A program made the position numbers and the translations under genes. Below, piece by piece: positions 6,083-8,281 of a stretch of DNA of 8,281 nt. Location of the stretch: NCBI GenBank assembly GCA_031260765.1, contig JAISKX010000219.1, positions 1 to 8,281 on the forward strand, read 5' to 3'. Within the stretch, counting starts at the first letter, position 1; every line of letters begins with the position of its first letter. The notes under the pieces were generated by a model, which searched no databases, was not told the origin of the DNA, and saw only the letters and a list, made by a program, of their open reading frames with translations. Source of the DNA: Endomicrobium sp. GTDB taxonomy: Bacteria; Elusimicrobiota; Endomicrobiia; Endomicrobiales; Endomicrobiaceae.

Positions 6083-7030
6083 TTATTTTACAATCTCTTT
6101 TTTATCTTTTTTGAACGCAGGAAAATCCTTGAAAAGCTCGGCTATGCCGCCTATTGAGGCAGTTACACCCGCTGTTTCTAAAGGCAAGAAAATCTTTGTC
6201 GCTTGACCACTGGCAACTTTTTCCAAAGTTTCAAGATATTTGATTGCTATAAGGTCATTTGTCGGTTTGCCATTATGTATTGCATCATATACAAGTTCCA
6301 CTTTATATTTTTCTGCATCGGCAACCTGTCTTATAGCTTCAGCTTCGCCGGTAGCTTCCAATACTTGTTTCTGTTTTATGGCTTCGGCTTCAAGAATTAC
6401 GGCTTGTCTTGCGCCTTCGGCTTTCAAAATAGCGGCTTGTCTTAACCCTTCGGCTTCCAAGATATTTGCCCTTTTTTCTCTTTCCGCTTTCATTTGTTTA
6501 GACATAGCATTGGTAATATCAGTTGGGGGGTCTATTTTTTGTATTTCAACCCTTGTCACTTTTACGCCCCATTTGTCTGTGGCTTCATCTAAAACAAGTC
6601 TGAGCTGAGAATTGATTTTTTCTCTTGAAGTAAGAGTGCTGTCCAATTCCATATCGCCTATAACATTTCTCAGATTAGTTTGAGCAAGCTTCAAAGCGGC
6701 TAATGCGAAATTTTCAATGTTATATACCACTTTTACAGGGTCTGTAACCTGAAAATAAATGATAGCGTCAACAACAACAGAGACATTATCTTTTGTGATT
6801 ACGCTTTGAGGAGGCACATCTATCACTCTTTCTCTCAAATCCACTCTAATCATCCTTTGAAATATCGGAATAAGGATATTGGGACCCGAAGACCTCGTGC
6901 CGGAATACTTGCCGAGCGTTTCAACCAAACCTTTTTCATACTGCCTAACAATTTTTACAGAATTGGATATAAAAATTATCACAAAGAATACGACAATCAA
7001 CAACAATACTGACGATGATAATAATGACAT
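6083..7030 (-). CDS. SPFH-domain membrane protein, stomatin/paraslipin/QmcA type
   Basis: SPFH proteins oligomerise on the inner membrane and organise lipid microdomains or regulate membrane proteases such as FtsH. This 315-residue member has one N-terminal membrane segment (about 6-22). It is followed by VRQYEKGLVETLGKY (28-42) opening the SPFH domain, RVIDVPPQSVITKDNV (68-83), and TLTSREKIN (132-140). WGVKVTRVEIQKIDPP (154-169) is the classic slipin signature. An Ala/Glu-rich helix follows, including four 11-residue units from 190 to 233. The C-terminal IAIKYLETLEKVASG (261-275) is shared with QmcA-like proteins. The start at 7030 has AAGGAGG about 8 nt upstream and lies 2 bp after the nfeD stop. 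Pairing with an NfeD protein is the standard arrangement. E. coli calls its homologue qmcA (ybbK), but orthology was not tested. Confidence 0.95.
   Translation of the reverse strand: MSLLSSSVLLLIVVFFVIIFISNSVKIVRQYEKGLVETLGKYSGTRSSGPNILIPIFQRMIRVDLRERVIDVPPQSVITKDNVSVVVDAIIYFQVTDPVKVVYNIENFALAALKLAQTNLRNVIGDMELDSTLTSREKINSQLRLVLDEATDKWGVKVTRVEIQKIDPPTDITNAMSKQMKAEREKRANILEAEGLRQAAILKAEGARQAVILEAEAIKQKQVLEATGEAEAIRQVADAEKYKVELVYDAIHNGKPTNDLIAIKYLETLEKVASGQATKIFLPLETAGVTASIGGIAELFKDFPAFKKDKKEIVK
6332..6463 (-). repeat. Imperfect 33-bp tandem repeats coding 11-residue helix units in the SPFH protein
   Basis: Residues 190-233 read as ILEAEGLRQAA, ILKAEGARQAV, ILEAEAIKQKQ and VLEATGEAEAI. The first two units are also close at DNA level. 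An 11-residue period fits a hendecad coiled coil, which in this family mediates oligomerisation. Confidence 0.75.
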
Positions 7031-7032
7031 AA

Positions 7033-7455
7033 TTAAGCCTCCTTTTTTACTTTTAATTTTGTTCCGCTTATTGATTCTATTACTACTTTTTCTCCTTTTT
7101 CAATATCAAAATCAGATTCCGCAAGCCAAATATCGCCTTCAATTTTTACGAACCCGCATTTGATAGAAGAGATGTTTTCTGTGACAACGGCATTTTTGCC
7201 TATCAGAGCGTCAACATTGGTGTCAATAGCGGTTTTCTGCATTATTCTCTTAAATAGAGGTCTTATAGTAAAAATTGAAATCAAAGACACTATGGCAAAA
7301 ACTCCGTATTGAACGGCATTTGCAATATCAAAAAAAGCAAAAATCCCCGCAATAAAACAACCCGCCGCAAGGCACAAGAAATAAAAAGTCCCCGCTGTAG
7401 CCATTTCTAAAATAGCAAATACAAAAACCAATATAAGCCATGCAATCCAAGTCAT
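7033..7455 (-). CDS. NfeD-like membrane protein, short type with OB-fold tail
   Basis: NfeD proteins are partners of SPFH/stomatin proteins; the short type lacks the ClpP-like protease domain. The 140 residues comprise three to four hydrophobic segments within about 3-68 (MTWIAWLILVFVFAILE opening, GVFAIVSLISIFTIRP at 51-66). A C-terminal OB-like beta domain from about 83 follows: LIGKNAVVTENI, FVKIEGDIWLAES and GEKVVIESISGTKLKVKK. The ATG at 7455 has GGGAGG about 4-5 nt upstream. It sits 25 bp after lepB and 2 bp before the SPFH gene, so the two products are probably made together. The E. coli counterpart would be ybbL-like/YbbK-partner; no symbol is assigned. Confidence 0.9.
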   Translation of the reverse strand: MTWIAWLILVFVFAILEMATAGTFYFLCLAAGCFIAGIFAFFDIANAVQYGVFAIVSLISIFTIRPLFKRIMQKTAIDTNVDALIGKNAVVTENISSIKCGFVKIEGDIWLAESDFDIEKGEKVVIESISGTKLKVKKEA

Positions 7456-7480
7456 ATACCCTCCCTTTTTCAGCCGATTT

Positions 7481-8239
7481 TTAAATTATTTTTATTCTTG
7501 TGATAGGCCAATATCTCAGCAAAGCTTTCCCTTTTACATATTTATCCGCAAGAGGTCCCCAAAAGCGTGAATCAAGTGAAAAGTCTCTATTATCGCCCAT
7601 CATCATATAATGCCCTTCAGGCACTATCACGGGACCGAAATTGTCTCTTATAAGAGCGCCGGGTATGCCTGCAAAAATACCCATTTCCCAAGCTCTTTGA
7701 TATTCTTCTTGCGTTTCAAATAAATAGGCTTTGGGATATAAATTGCTGTCTGAATGTATAGAATAAGGCTCATCAACTATTTCATCATTGACAAAAAGCA
7801 GCTTGTTTTTAACTTCAACCTTATCGCCTGCTATCGCTACGCACCTTTTTATAAAATCTTTGCCGCCTTCAGCTATTTCTGCTGAACTTAAAGCCGTATC
7901 AGGAGCTTTAAATACTACAATGTCGCCCCTTTGCACTTGTCTTAAAGGAGCAACCCTATTTAAACTGAGCGGGATGTGAAATCCATATATAAACTTGTTC
8001 ACAAATAGGTGGTCGCCTTCAATAAAGGTATTTTTCATACTGCCGGAAGGGATTTTAAAAGCCTGTATGATGAAAAACATTATAAAAGAAGCGGCAAGCA
8101 AAGCCGTCCAAGCCGTATCAACCCAAGAATATATAGTTGCAAACACCTTTGACTCTATTTTGCGTTTCTTTTTTGTCCTCAACATAATCATAGCCAAAAC
8201 AAAAAATAATAGACCTGCAATAAATAATTTGAACTCCAT
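7481..8239 (-). CDS. lepB: Signal peptidase I
   Basis: This membrane serine protease (Ser/Lys dyad) removes signal peptides from exported proteins on the periplasmic face. The 252 residues include two membrane segments (about 4-20 and 42-60, with a KKKRK cytoplasmic loop between). They are followed by IPSGSM with catalytic Ser67, GDHLFVNKFIYG (75-86), GDIVVFKAP (105-113), FIKRCVAIAGD with catalytic Lys131, and GDNRDFSLDSRFWGPL (215-230). All family boxes are present, and the two-helix topology is like the E. coli enzyme. The ATG at 8239 follows AGGAG by about 6 nt. It heads the lepB-nfeD-SPFH run as far as visible; any gene further upstream is outside the window. Confidence 0.96.
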   Translation of the reverse strand: MEFKLFIAGLLFFVLAMIMLRTKKKRKIESKVFATIYSWVDTAWTALLAASFIMFFIIQAFKIPSGSMKNTFIEGDHLFVNKFIYGFHIPLSLNRVAPLRQVQRGDIVVFKAPDTALSSAEIAEGGKDFIKRCVAIAGDKVEVKNKLLFVNDEIVDEPYSIHSDSNLYPKAYLFETQEEYQRAWEMGIFAGIPGALIRDNFGPVIVPEGHYMMMGDNRDFSLDSRFWGPLADKYVKGKALLRYWPITRIKII

Positions 8240-8281
8240 TGATGTCTCCTAATTGATATAGATTTTTTAGAACGAGGCTAT

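Noticed and set aside
6203..6608. Two overlapping plus-strand open frames of 80 and 122 codons opposite the SPFH gene
   Set aside because: Their Ala/Ser- and Phe/Cys-rich composition is the antisense image of the Ala/Glu-rich repeat region. No ribosome site or family resemblance was seen, and the minus-strand gene is certain.
8240..8281. Possible C-terminal codons (I-A-S-F-stop) of a gene upstream of lepB
   Set aside because: Only four codons are visible in one of three frames, so there is no way to tell a gene end from leader sequence. lepA is a common neighbour of lepB but nothing here shows it.

Overview
The window is AT-rich, densely packed bacterial DNA. It comes from a Gram-negative, LPS-making organism: it carries a Kdo transferase, a heptosyltransferase-like domain and a DUF374-type acyltransferase. 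The combination of low GC, diderm LPS genes, a yajC-secD-secF block and a stand-alone MetH-activation-like gene would fit an uncultured or host-associated lineage such as Elusimicrobiota/Endomicrobia. That placement is a low-confidence guess from gene content; no phylogeny was possible.

Layout from right to left, since all protein genes are on the minus strand. Positions 8239-6083 hold a three-gene run: signal peptidase I (lepB), a short NfeD-family membrane protein, and a stomatin/QmcA-like SPFH protein. It ends at a strong bidirectional terminator (6023-6062). That terminator also closes the only plus-strand gene, tRNA-Val(UAC) at 5932-6007. Between the tRNA and yajC lies a short divergent promoter region (about 5820-5931). 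Positions 5731-2841 encode the auxiliary Sec translocon: yajC, a 14-bp hairpin, then secD and secF. Downstream of secF, tightly packed and partly with ATGA stop/start overlaps, come a small protein resembling the cobalamin-dependent methionine synthase activation domain, waaA/kdtA, and a gene that runs off the left edge.

The left-edge gene is the most interesting one. It is a single uninterrupted reading frame of at least 335 codons. It joins an N-terminal DUF374-type lysophospholipid acyltransferase domain to a C-terminal GT9 heptosyltransferase domain of WaaC type, with no internal start codon at the junction. It overlaps waaA by ATGA. The operon would therefore encode Kdo addition to lipid A, followed by a predicted bifunctional acyl/heptosyl transferase acting on the same precursor.

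Functionally, the window is an envelope-biogenesis locus: protein export (SecD/SecF/YajC), signal-peptide removal (LepB), membrane-microdomain or quality-control proteins (SPFH/NfeD) and LPS inner-core assembly. No mobile elements, CRISPR arrays or phage genes were seen, and no stretch above 300 bases lacks a gene.
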